64,000 nt of DNA from the NCBI GenBank assembly GCA_009763385.1, contig CM019824.1:150604305-150668304 (forward strand). The letters are read 5' to 3'. Position numbers and translations under genes: made by a program. The first letter of the stretch is position 1. Each line of letters opens with the position of its first letter. The notes under the pieces are model-generated. The model made no database searches, had not been told where the DNA came from, and saw only the letters and a list, made by a program, of their open reading frames with translations. The DNA comes from Coix lacryma-jobi var. lacryma-jobi. Taxonomy: Eukaryota > Streptophyta > Magnoliopsida > Poales > Poaceae. Positions 10,061 through 21,262 of this stretch are shown here, piece by piece.

Positions 10061-12980
10061 CACTCATGTTCTTCGTTTGCCCAGCAGTTTGAAATGAAGC
10101 ATTAATTATGGAAGCTGGCAGCATCTTGCTCAGTGTGCATGTTCTTGTAGATCTAGGACCTTCACTCTATAGAATTTGGGAGTGATAAACTTCTCCATGT
10201 TTGCTCAAGAGTGTGTCCTGCTCATAAAGATAAGGTAGAGATCAAGTGCATAGGCTCTGTTGGTGGAAAAACACCAACAGAACCAAAAGTTTTGTTTATT
10301 CCCCTTAGGCACATTGCACAAGACAAACTTGTTGTTTATATGTTCTATTCAATCTTAACATGAGTGATAGGATAAGAGGATGAGCATAAAAGTAGCATCT
10401 TAAAATATTTAACAGATCAGATTACTTAACTAAAGGAAGGATAATCTATGCATAAAGTGTCGATCTTTTCATAATTGAGATATATCATCTTCCAAAGGTT
10501 GGATGCACAACATTTTAGCTTATTTAGTTAAGACAGTGAGATACAAGAGAGTAAAGCTAGAAACAAAGATCAAAGGACTGAACATGTGGAGTTGATTAGG
10601 TTGGATCAAGTGAGGTGCAACTTAAACATGTTTAGTTCTTTATTTATGTTCATATTAGAATCAAGAAGAAGCTTTTAAAGTGATGGTTACTTGCCTTGAA
10701 ATATTACTTTGTTATTGAAGAGTGATGTGTCGAACCACCTTGTGGAAGCTTCTCTTGTCTAGCTGGCTTGTCTTCTCTTGTTCGTCTCACAGTGTGCTTG
10801 AGAGGAGGAAGATCACAGTGGAATCATCTTTAGAGGTATCGATCTTCCTTCTCTATGTGTTGACTTATCAGTGAAAGCGCTTTGTTCCTCGAGTATGCTG
10901 ACTAGGATCCTCTCTCTTTCTTGTATTAATTCTGTAATATGAGGATGTAGGGACAGTTCCACATTCTTCTCTTGTCAACCTTTCTTGTTTTCCTTTAATC
11001 ATTGGGTTGACAAAAGACTTGAATTTAGAACTGTTACTCGAGTGCCTCCATGAGAGTCTTTGTCTCTTAGTGCCACGACTGAGACATGTCCTCTCAACAG
11101 TGTCTAGATGATGGAGATCTTATCAGCTGTTCTTCTTGATTCACTAGCTCAGGTACTATCTCTCCATCTTCTAACTCTTGTGGTGCAGTGGCTTCATCCT
11201 TCATGATACCCTCCTCAATTCTTGGCAGTTGGTTCTTCCTTCGACATCTTCTCTTGGTTCTCTTTGGCTGCTCATAAGTGATGTAGTTGTTGAGGAATCA
11301 GCAAAAGATCCAAGAGTTGACTTCTCTAGGTCCGATATAGATGATAACATTGATGGCGTTCAAGAACGATCTTCCAAGAATGAGTGGTGGATCATATTCT
11401 TCTCCTCGACTGGGACAACATCTAGTGGTTTGTATTGATCAAAGTGGTGAGTAGGAGATCAATATGTTGAAGTTGGATTTCTCCTTCTTCCCTTTGATTG
11501 TGAAACACATCTAGACAACGGAATTGTCTCTCTCAGGCTGGCTTGTGATGTAGATGGACTTCCAACAACATGTTCATGTGTTTGAGTTGTAGATCTTGCT
11601 ATTGTTCTAGTCGTACCATTTTGTCTCCCAAGCTAGCTCTTGATTAGAAGAGAAAATAACTTTCCACTTCTTGTCTTGATGTCTTGGGCAATGATGGTTG
11701 TAGGCATAGGTTGTTTCATACGAGGTAAGTTGCATCTTGTTTGTCATCAGTGCCCAAGCAAGACTCAAAGCTAGGCTAGCACCATTTGTGATCTGAGAGT
11801 TGATTTGTGTGTCTATGGTTTGGGTTTTGGATCTTCAATGTTCAGACCAAACCATGGATGAACAAAATCTCTCTCCTGCATAATGTCAGTGGATATATAC
11901 CCGAAGGATTGTAAGAATTTGAAGCATGGGTTGTTGTCCACAACATATGTATTTTGCATCTATGCTAATAAGGAGATGTTTTTAGGATTACTTTAGCATA
12001 AACTAGTATGTGTTGGCTGCACTTTAACATGATTCAAGGCAAAGGATAACTTGCAGTAGAAGATAAAATAAATAAACTTTGATACTCACAGTTCTTTCAT
12101 CCATGATGAATGAGCTGAGTCTTCATTGTGCAAAGTTGTTAAAGTTCATGTGTCTCTTCATCTCCAGTGTGAGTTCATCTCCGGACTTTCCCAAATTGAT
12201 ATTGAAAGTTTCCCTGCAGTGGTTAGTCCAACAAAATATCCAACATCCACTATAGCATACTATCGGCTCAAAAATCAACCTAGACACCACGTCTAATTTG
12301 ATCTAGGAAGGTATTTTAACTTAATTGCTTAAATTAAAAACCTTTGAAAGCAAGATCACCACTCCTAAACTAGGCACCATGCTTAATTTAAGAGATGTAT
12401 GAAAGTACTCCAAACCTGAACATATAATATAGCGAATGAGGGTAGCATGAAAGTATTATAGAGATTTATTCAGATGGTGATGAAAGAGCATAATGAGTGT
12501 ATGAGCATATCTTAAAGGTAGGGACAACGAACAAAGCAACATGGCAAGATATATTCTTAGAAGGTCTATTTCCCAAGCTTGGATTTTGCATAAATCAAGA
12601 TTGGATGAATGTAATTCAATGTTGCATAATGATTGGTGGGACATACCTTATGTTTGTTGTTCCTTCGTTCTTTTCTGCTCCAAACCTGGGAAGGTTAGTG
12701 ACAAGAATACCCGAAGGAATATTTTCATAATTATATTTCTATGCTCATTACAAGGACAGTGCATCAAAAAGGTAGACATAGCTCATAACCAGGTATTATG
12801 ATTGGGTATAAGGATTCTACTAGTTATAGCTTGCTCATGGGGTAGTGATAGATAAGAGTGGAATTCAAAAAAACAACATTCATAAGAATGAAAACAAAAA
12901 TAATGAAAAGACTGGGACAAAAAGGAAAAGATAAAAGTATGATTACAAGATTAAACTTAAGACGTAAAATGATCTACCGT
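10061..12980 (-). other. A1 interior, gag-side region without readable gag
   Basis: Except for the protease scrap at about 11335-11440, nothing coding is supportable. The position corresponds to gag in A2, but no gag helix motif or CCHC knuckle can be read on the minus strand. Frames at 11178-11438 (+) and 12456-12801 are short and patternless. Confidence 0.45.
11335..11440 (-). pseudogene. Athila-type retropepsin tail, fragment 2
   Basis: A second protease end: minus-strand YDPPLILGRSFLNAINVII, reached by a frameshift from a preceding HFDQYKPLDVVPVEE frame. It lies 1.4 kb from fragment 1 in the same orientation, so A1 carries two protease ends, from an internal duplication or from recombination between related elements. 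Neither is functional. Confidence 0.6.
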
Positions 12981-12998
12981 TCCCTGGCAACGGCGCCA
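12981..12998 (-). other. A1 primer-binding site (tRNA-Asp type)
   Basis: Minus-strand TGGCGCCGTTGCCAGGGA differs from the usual tRNA-Asp PBS (TGGCGCCGTTGCCGGGGA) at one base. It is separated by 8 nt from the 5' LTR at 13007, exactly the spacing in A2. It fixes the orientation and the Athila-type assignment. Confidence 0.88.
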
Positions 12999-13006
12999 GA
13001 AATGCT

Positions 13007-14322
13007 TGTTGGTATAAATTAATGCACACTCTACTTTATCCGCAAGCGCACAGATAAAATCTACCGATGTAGCACTTCACCGGAGTAACCCAGTTTTAAT
13101 ATCGAACCCAAAGGAACGGATAGCGATGAGTCTCAAGTGTATAACCCCTGAGTAACTAACAAGGACAGAGAAACTAAAAGTATAGAGGGGATCACTAAGG
13201 TTATCTAAATCCAACTTAAGAGTGATATGTTTATTATTCTTAATGGGGAAGTTGCCATAAAAGGTCACAACAGAGTATGATTCTTTTATGCAAATGTATA
13301 ATCCTACCGGGCCTACACATGGGTAAGTGGACTATAGAAGAATCAACAAGGCTATAAGAGTCACCCTTACGAACTACCACTACTACCGGCGTTATAGGAG
13401 GTAAATATGAGCTATCAAGTCTAAGCACTACGCTTATACTATCCAACTACTCCAACTCTAGAGCGACTAGAATTAAAGTACTCAAAAGAGAGTCATAAAC
13501 CTTAAGAACAATAAGAACAATGGCTCAAACTTAAATATAGATGTTGATTACCGAAACAATCGTTGAAGCAAGTCGATGAAGAACTTGAATCCACAGGTAC
13601 AAGATGAAGAAGTTGATCCGACAGGCCGGAGCTTCCTCTTGATCTCTTCCTCTCTCTCTCTCTTCTAGTTCTAAAATAAGACTAGGTTCTAATCCTACTA
13701 GAGGGATATCTAGTCTTCTACTTGATAGCTGGCTCTTGATTACAACTAGATGAACTAGATCTAATTCTAGATGAACTAGAAGAGATTCATCTAGAGGGAC
13801 CTCTACTTCTACATTGGAACCCTAGTTCTGATGTGGAGATGAATAATGAAGAGGGAGATGCCTGGAGAGGGGGGTCTGGGGCTGCTTATATAGCCCTGAG
13901 GGATCGACCGCGGCCGTTGGATCAAACCGACTTAAGGTACGGCTGAGATGCATCCTAGAGGTCGGTGGAGGAAGCTTGCAGAAGACGGAAGCCAGCGGGC
14001 CAGGGGGAGACCGACCGGTGGGCCCAGGGGACCGGTCGGTCCCACTTGGAGGTGGACCGCGGTGCCCTTTCTCGTGGTGTCTCTATGTGTTCTCTGGAGT
14101 CTTCTAGAAGTATCCCGACGTGGCGGTTGCGTTATCTCCCGACGGTTTCCTTCTATGGGAAGCTATCGGTGCTAATTTCCTGGTTTAGTCCCTGCAGAAT
14201 CATAACTCACCAAAACTCATGGAATATTGTCAGTTGAAACCCTAAACCTTTGTTGGTGATTAAATTCATGCCCTTTTCATATTTATTTATCCTTTAATTT
14301 TGATAGATAACCAGCGTCAACA
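13007..14322 (-). repeat. A1 5' LTR
   Basis: Right LTR of A1, nearly identical to 6260-7576. It ends at 14322 with CAACA, directly followed by the target duplication TGGCC. Confidence 0.92.
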
Positions 14323-15013
14323 TGGCCCTATCACAGGCTTCTCCCTACATGTGCACGAGCTCCAACACTCTGTTATGGGTGGTTGGCAGTGTCTCCCCAG
14401 TGACGCTTGTAATCACACGTGCACGAGCTCTAGGGCATTGCCTCCGCTATGGATCATGGGCTAGCTCGAGGCTATGGGCTCAATGACAGACTAACTTTTT
14501 AGACACTGTTTATATTAAATATAAACACTCTATACAACAAATAAACATAATATTTATTTCAATCAATATAATCTACTACATGTTTTCCATATTTTATTTC
14601 AGGGACCAGGTTTAGTTTACGAGCTTATTTTTTATGCTTAGGGACTCGATCAGTTGACAAGGACAAAAGCATCATTGTCCGGCTGGTCGCACCACCTGTT
14701 ACTCGGACTTTGCCACCAACCAACTAGTTGGGTTGCTCGGTGCTCATCACCTGGCGCTTGGACTTCTTTGCCGACCAGCTCATCGGAACTCTCGACACTC
14801 GCTTCATCACCGACTAGTTGGTTAGACTCCTTGGCATTCATTGATGGCTACACTAAGAGCTCTCCAACTAAGCTGGAGACTCCTTGGTGCTCGAATTCTT
14901 CGTGCCTACGTGGCCAGCTAAGCTGGTCGGACTCCTCGGCGTTCATCGACGGCTACGCTGAGAGCTCGTAGTTGAGCTAGGGACTCCTTGGTGCTCGGAT
15001 TCTTCATGCCAAC
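14323..15013 (+). repeat. T0 interior: GTGCACGAGCTC and AGCTAAGCTGG repeats
   Basis: T0 sequence resuming after A1. 14350-14470 holds two diverged copies of the TGCACGAGC...CTATGG unit, seen much better preserved at 34600-35110 and 61060-61600. 14680-15013 holds a longer tandem unit of roughly 115 bp (CTCCTTGGTGCTCGGATTCT, GCTAAGCTGG, ATCGAYGGCTACRCTGAGAG). The frames at 14650-14971 are translations of the repeat. Confidence 0.6.
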
Positions 15014-17454
15014 TATTGACAGTAGTTAACTCCTATTTTAAAACGTCAACTAACCCCATAAATGACCTAAAGTGACTCAAAGAGTATAGTTGTAGGGTTT
15101 GATTCTAACGAGTTCCACGAGTTATGTTGTTCTCACTTCTTTTGCAGGATATTCAATATTTTATTATAAGAAAGTACCTCAAGTGAAGAATTAGAGCACA
15201 CCATCGTGCATAGCTCGTCAAGACGATTGAAACAGACATATCATTTGCCATATTTGGAGTCCCAAAGCGAGAGTTCTCGATGAATACGACTTGAAAGACT
15301 CTAGAACACTTTAGAAGCATTATCCATACAAAGTCCAAGGGTGTAACAGACAAGATTCCATCAGCTACAATAAATCAGAATTATTCAAGGACCAGATAGG
15401 AATATGACGACAAAGAATCCAACCACGCCACGACTCGTTGCACAAACCAATCGAAAAGGGGCATTAGGAGGATAAGGAAGGTTCCAGAAGACCCCCGATC
15501 GAAGGGGGAGGCTGGCAGCGGCCAGGGAGGCTGACCGGCCTCAACCCTAGGTTGGCTGGCCTGGGCCCACCTAGCAGCCTCCCCTCCCTTCGTGCGACGT
15601 GACCTAACCGACCTCTACTTTGTATCTAGGCCCTTGTTCAAGGTCAATTTGATCTGAGGGCTACGGTTCATCCCATCAGACTATATAAGCAGCCCCAGAT
15701 CCCCTGAAGCATCATCAGATAGAATAGCATAGATCAATCATTTAGTTCAGAGGTATTCCTTGAGAGGATAGCCGAGAGCTCCACCATCCAAGGGCATAGC
15801 TAGAATAGAATTAGAAGAGTCGAGGGAAGCTCGGATTCCGGATCTAGTCGTGAGGAGGCTAGGTAATAGCCTTGTAACTTCTCTCTTGTATCAACATTGT
15901 TCTTCTATTTGTCTAATTGTCTTCTAATTCATCATCTAGTTCATCTTTGTGTTCTAATTCATCATCTAGTTCATCATTGTGTTCTTCTAGTTCATCATTG
16001 TGTTTTAATCTACTTCTTATTGTTCTTCTAGTTCTTATTCATCTTCTAGTTCTTATTCTAGTTGATACTCGATATGACTTGTTACTATTTTGTGTTCATG
16101 ATTATAATGTTCATCGTCTACTTTGATTATATGTTTACCGTAGCTAGGGTATCTTTATGTTTATGCTCTTGTTCGTATAGCGCTCATTCCGATGATCAAG
16201 GGGTGACTGGTCAACATTGTGTAAGCATGGTGCTTATACCTTGTTTACCTACGAATGCACCCTATATTCTGGGCCAGCTAGTGGTAGTTTGCGAGGGTGA
16301 CTCTTATAGCCTCGTTGATTCCTCTGTAGTCCACTCCTAGAATATAGGCCTAGTAAGACAGTCACCCGGAGGGGATAGACTTTGGATCTGATCCTCCATG
16401 CGTGATGTCTCCTACATATAAATATAAGTTATTCTAACCATGATTGCTAAACATAATTGCACTAATTGATGTAGTCTATGATCTATAGTTAGAACCATAT
16501 TAGGAAGTTAATCTATCTCTTTCTAGTTCTAGTTATGATCAAACCCTAGATGGAAAATGCTCTGTGGAACTCTGTTCGGTTTATCTTGTTCTATTTTATT
16601 TATCTTATATGATTGATTCTGTGAGGATATTACGCCTGTATATCCCCATGGCACGACTTGGGCTGCTCCGCAGATACGGCCCAACCAGAAGGCCTTGCGG
16701 CCCGCGACCAGGCTGTCGCAATCGCCAAGGACTCTCCTGATGACTTGCTCGACAAGGAAGATTCAGATAGATAGACCTGGATTCCTTGCCAAAAGGAACC
16801 GATTGTAATCTGTTAGGATTCATCAAGTTGTAACCCTGCCCCCGGCTATATAAGGCGAGTAGGCACCCCCTCTCAAATTATCTCAGATCCCATCGGATCA
16901 CACGTCATATTCCAATCCAGCAATACAAACCAGCCACCAGAACACAGGACGTAGGGTATTACGACGACTTGCCGGCCTGAACCTGTCTAAATCGCCATCT
17001 CTCGTCCTCGTGTCTACGCTTTGCAGACGTCTCGCACGCCTCCGCCGCTTAATCTACTACCTTGGGCATACCCATGGTAGACTACCGACCATATTTTGTC
17101 AACAGATTCCTGTGTTGAGAAGATCTAGTGGAACTCTTATCATAATCATATATGTGTGTGTTATAGTCTGTAGAAGTTTATCTCGTGCCACTCTCTTGAG
17201 ACTTAGAGGTATAGTCATAATATAAATAATGATACCTTGGAACTCTCCTAGGTGAAATGCTACAATAGGTGTATTTATCTGTGCGCTTGTGGATAATCTC
17301 ATTTCATATTTTATAAGGGCATGATCATAAATAAAACCACATCTCTAGTATCGCTGCTAGTGGTGACAACCTTGCTTTTAAGGTGATGTCATTAAGGATT
17401 GTCTACCCACATTCCTAACGTCGTTATTTGAAGTGATGCTAAGAGATGTTAACA
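15014..17454 (+). mobile_element. S1: solo LTR related to A1 LTRs
   Basis: Flanked by an exact 5-bp duplication CCAAC (15009-15013 and 17455-17459). Removing it joins two halves of the T0 repeat. It starts TATTGACAG (first G apparently mutated to A) and ends GTTAACA. The stretch at 16278-16345 matches the A1 LTR read in minus (GTGGTAGTTYGCRAGGGTGA, TCTTATAGCCT), so S1 is a plus-strand relative of the A1 LTR family. The part at 15090-15320 matches S3 at 35190-35415. About 1.95 kb once S2 is removed. TATA-like CTATATAAGC near 15682. Confidence 0.85.
16620..17104 (+). mobile_element. S2: solo LTR of the T1/T2 family inside S1
   Basis: 485 bp, TGTGAGGATATTACGCC ... TTTTGTCAACA, with an exact 5-bp duplication GATTC at 16615-16619 and 17105-17109. 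It is collinear with the T1 3' LTR (54697-55183) and the T2 5' LTR (59017-59502), including CCCCGGCTATATAAGG near 16842, the likely promoter TATA. No internal sequence remains, so it arose by LTR-LTR recombination. Confidence 0.95.
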
Positions 17455-18177
17455 CCAACGTCGCCAGCTAAGCTGGTTGGAATCCTCAATGTTCATCGAT
17501 GGCTACACTGAGAGCTTGCCACCTAAGCTGGGGACTCCTCGGTGCTCAAATTATTCGTGCCTACATCACTAGCTAAGCTAGTCAGACTCCTCGATGTTCA
17601 TCGATGGCTACACTAAGAGCTCGCCAGCTAAGCTAGGGACTCCTTGGTGCTTGGATTCTTCGCATACACATTGTCAACTAAGCTTGGGACTCCTTGGTTG
17701 TCGGATTTTGCCTCATCTCATCTCCATTGGTGTGCTCTTCGAGTTACTCCATGATGTCTGATTCAGGGTGCTGATCCTGGGCAGCACATCGGGGGACTTG
17801 ATATGCACATAACGAAGGATCTTCTTGGTGTTTCTTTACTTGGACCTTGGCACCACATGATTACATCACCTACTGTTAAGCTCATGGATTAAGTGGCTAC
17901 ACTTCACCTAGAAGTGAATGTAGTGCTATTTTTAGATGGTACTCTTATTCTGGTTTGCACCAGAGTTTAAGTAGCTACAGTTCAGGAAAGAAGAAATTCA
18001 AATTTTATCTTGAGCTCCTTACATCCTATGGGCAAAACTTGCTTGACTCAGTTCAAGGTTCGTGGACCAGTTAAACTGGTCAAATCTTCACTTCAACTAC
18101 TCGGCTTCAAGATTGACTGCTCGGGGCAAATCCAAGATGGTGTTGCTCTTCAGATCCAAGGCGCTCGAGGCTAGCTT
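17455..18177 (+). repeat. T0 repeats and 3' untranslated end
   Basis: 17460-17720 continues the AGCTAAGCTGG / GGACTCCTYGGTGCT repeat interrupted by S1. 17720-18177 is noncoding and holds GTGGCTACACTTCACCTAGAAG near 17890-17912, a motif that recurs as GTGGATACACTTCACC in the corresponding place of T1 (40650-40800). It ends GGCTAGCTT directly before the LTR, matching GGACTAGC before the T1 3' LTR. Confidence 0.6.
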
Positions 18178-19132
18178 TGGGGGATATACCCCTGGCACCA
18201 CAAGATGAGATATGGGTAACACCTCCAGGGGTTGTTAAGCCCATGATATGATAGAAGATGTAATAGATATTGTAATTTAGAGATAGTGCCAACTCGGATA
18301 TTTATCATGTAAACCTACCTCTCGGAATATAAAAGGAGGGGTAGGGGTCCTCTAGATGGCAACGGATCAACATCCAGAATAACTCAAACCTCATGAATCA
18401 CAACCAACACCCATCAATACAATCCATCGGAACCCAGGATGTAAGGTATTGAGTAAGGCTAGATATCGAGCCAAGCCGGGCTCGTTCTGGCTCGTTAAGA
18501 TAACGAGCTAGCTCGGCTCGTTAGCTTAACGAGCCAGAACGCCAGCTTGGCTAGGCTCGTTAAAAGCTCGAGCTGGCTCATTAAGCTTGCGAGGCAGGTA
18601 TAAAAAGTATACAAAATATAGAATTTATATTTACCTAAAGCTTGATAATAGTAATAATATACAAGTAACACATCCAACAACCTTAAATCGAACTAAAAAT
18701 TAATAAAAGTTAACATATATACATGTATAATAACATATAAGATTATTATACCATATATCCATTAGAAATAAAATGATAAAGTCATAATAATCACAAATTT
18801 ATAGAGTCTAGACCATTCATCAACCAATTATAAAGTACAAAAAAATGAAGTAATACAAAGTTTTATATAAGATTTGTTGCTTTTTGCCTTAGAAGCTTGG
18901 CTCGTTTGGCTCGCAAGCGGCTCGCGAGCTGGCTCGAGTTAGCTCGTTATAGCTAACGAGCTAAAATCTTGGCTCGGCCCGGCTCGTTATCATAATAAGC
19001 CGAGTCGAGCCGAGCCGAGCCAGCCACAAGCTGAGCGAGCTAGCGAGCTTCGAGTTTTTCGTGCAACCTTGGTATTAAGTCATACTGACGGTCTGAACCG
19101 GTCTAAATCTTATGTCTTTATACTTGTGTTAC
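18178..19132 (+). repeat. T0 3' LTR, front part (interrupted)
   Basis: Starts TGGGGGATATACCCC, which is alignable with the T1-family start TGTGGGGATATTACACC but clearly diverged, so T0 is a separate subfamily. AATATAAAAGGAGGGG at 18327-18342 is a TATA-type promoter box. It is interrupted by the hAT-like element at 18454 and then by T1 at 19133; the last 88 bp resume at 55189. The end pieces match the 5' LTR remnant at 4685. Confidence 0.75.
18454..19071. mobile_element. Non-autonomous hAT-like DNA transposon
   Basis: 618 bp flanked by an 8-bp near-duplication GTATTGAG / GTATTAAG (18446-18453 and 19072-19079); removing it restores the T0 LTR. The ends are imperfect inverted repeats: TAAGGCTAGATATCGAGCC at left, and CAAGGTTGCACGAAAAACTC reading inward from the right. 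Both sub-terminal regions are packed with GAGCC/GGCTCG/CGAGCT boxes in inverted orientation, as in known GAGCCGAGCC-rich plant hAT derivatives. The AT-rich core codes for nothing. A Mutator-like element (9-bp duplication) is the alternative. Confidence 0.65.
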
Positions 19133-19356
19133 TGTGGGGATATTACACCCGTATATCCCCATGGCATGACTTGGGCTGCTTCGCAGATACGGCCCAACCA
19201 GAAGGCCTTGCGGCCCGCGACCAGGCTGTCGCAGTCGCCAAGGACTCTCCTGATGACTTGCTCAACACGGAAGATCCAGATAGATAGACCCGGATTCCTT
19301 GCCAAAGGGAACCGATTGTAATCTGTTAGGATTCAGCAAGTTGTAACCCTGCTCCC

Positions 19357-21246
19357 TGTTGGTAGTTCTTAGCTACACCTAGGATAGGGTAACTAAAGTA
19401 GCTATCTACTAATGCCAAGCGGGGTTGTCAGTCCCGACACTAGTAGGAGCTAGCTAGCGAGAATGCAATCTACCAGGAGGAGATTCTGCAAGCGCACAGA
19501 ACTATCGTAGTAGCACTTCGCCTGGGAGTACCAGGTGTCGATTTATTTGATCCCAAGGGAAGGTTAGGGTGGTGTATGAGTCAAGTCAAGGAGGGGATGA
19601 GAGTCAAAGAAATAAGAAAAAGGAAAACGGGAGAAGGGAAGAGAAGGGATGGAAGGCTAGAAAGAATATATGGGTGGATAGGTAAGGATGAAATGGATGG
19701 CTAGGGTAAGGTGGATGGATAGGTGGATAAAGTGATTAGGATAACTAAGGATAGCTTGGATAACTAACTACTAACTAATGACTACTCCTAGATAACTACA
19801 GAGCAAGATAACCACGAAGCAAGATAGTTACGAAGCAAGGCATGCAAAAGTCAATAAAGCAACTAAGTTGAGTATAGTTTTATTCCTATCTTGTCAAGAA
19901 TCGAGGCGTACTAGCCTTTACCACTTACTTAGGTTGAACGCTAGCACAACGAGCCTTACTGTTAAACTGGGCCAACTACGTGGTGGAATTCAAGGCGCAC
20001 AGGGCTGTCACCACCTGCTTGCTACTACAGCTATCCGGGGGTCCAGCCGTATCTGAAGGTAAGTCTATAACTAAGCACCACGCTTAACTATATTCTAACT
20101 ATCTCTACCCTAGCTTTGAATAGAGACACCCTTGCGGACGTCAGAGCAATTACTTGACTTAATAAGATAAACACTAAACTAACTAAGCAACCTATTAGCA
20201 AAGATCAAACACTAAGCTCACTAGAGATTAACTACTATGGCTAAGTGAATTGAACTGTAGGATAACTAGGTCACACTCAAGGTACTTGATAAAGTAATAC
20301 TGAAAGTAATGCTTAAAGTAATACTGAGATAAATATAAATGTACCTGAGATACAAGAGAGCAAACCAGACCAGAGACGCCGGAAAATCAACCGACCTCCG
20401 ATGCCAGTCGCTCGCACCCGCTTCTCTCTTAGCAAGCTCTACGCTCCTTTTACCAAGGACTTAGGCTGAGCTGTGCTAAACTAAGAGCCGCGCTGTAGCG
20501 AGGGCACTAGAGCTATACTCTCTCTACTAGCTAACCTACTTGCCTAAGCTCTCTGAGCTTCTAACCTAACTCTCACTTGCTTCTCTTGCTTGTGTGTTGC
20601 TTTCTCTGGGATGGTACGGTACGGTACAGATGAAGTGGTGTCACCAGGGGGGTATTTATAGTCTTGAGGAGTGAGGGGGGTACTTATAGGGGGCAGCCAA
20701 CGGACCTAGGGTTAGGTCAGGTGGCGGGCGCCACCCCCTACTGGCGGCCCAGTCCCCTGGCCGTTGGATGCACCGGCTTTAATCTTACGGCCTCCAGGTG
20801 GTTGTCCAAGGCGGTTTGGAGGTCGGTTGCATGTCCTAGCAACCGCCATTCGGCCTTGATCCACGCCACTCCTCCCTGAGCCGTCCGATGCCACTGACCT
20901 AGTGACCAAGGGCCAAGATTTGGCCTTGGGGAGGTCACACGGATCGATGACGTGGCAGGGAGTCGAACTTGGGCCAACCCAAGTGGCGGGCGCCACCTAG
21001 GGGTGGCGGGCGCCACCTAGGGATGGCGGGCGCCACCCCCTTAGGCCCATTTGGGCCCTGCTGAGTGGGCTTGGCCTCTGGTGGGTCCATATGTCCAAAT
21101 TTGGTTCAAATCCTGCATTCAAATAAAATTCTATGGACATGTGGAATTTGGTTAGTTTGAAACCTATTTGATTACATTTCATGCCTTTTTGGTGGACTTT
21201 AGGGTCAAATGTTGATGGTAAAACAGGTGTTTAAGGACCATCAACA
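19357..21246 (-). repeat. A2 3' LTR
   Basis: Left LTR. Near its outer end it carries the block CAAGCGCACAGAA...GTAGCACTTCGCC...GATCCCAAGGGA, shared with the A1 and A4 LTRs, and GGGCTGTCACCACCTG at 20001-20016. Tandem GGTGGCGGGCGCCACC palindromes lie at 20984-21037. TATA-like CTATAAATACCC (minus reading) near 20649-20660. Confidence 0.93.
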
Positions 21247-21262
21247 AGCTCCCCCAAGCTAA
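21247..21262 (-). other. A2 polypurine tract
   Basis: Minus-strand AGCTTGGGGGAGCT directly precedes the 3' LTR. A second copy, AGCTTGGGGGAGACTC, lies behind the gag-protease ORF at about 22688-22703. Confidence 0.8.

Larger units (their letters stand above)
6260..14322 (-). mobile_element. A1: young Athila-type non-autonomous LTR element
   Basis: Complete element of 8063 bp on the minus strand. It has two LTRs of 1317 and 1316 bp with TGTTG...CAACA ends, an exact 5-bp target duplication TGGCC (6255-6259 and 14323-14327), a tRNA-Asp type PBS next to the right LTR and a purine tract next to the left LTR. By eye the LTRs differ at about 15-18 positions (a little over 1 %), so the insertion is recent. 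The 5.4-kb interior has only scraps of an Athila-type protease and no gag, RT or integrase, so it must have been mobilised by proteins of another element. Confidence 0.92.

Noticed and set aside
15014..16619. S1 ending at the S2 insertion as a separate truncated element
   Set aside because: The exact CCAAC pair at 15009 and 17455 and the restored T0 repeat show one LTR with S2 inside.
20712..21016. Minus-strand frames near 20700-21180 and 26216-26856
   Set aside because: They lie in the two LTR copies of A2 and are dominated by the GGCGGGCGCCACC repeat.
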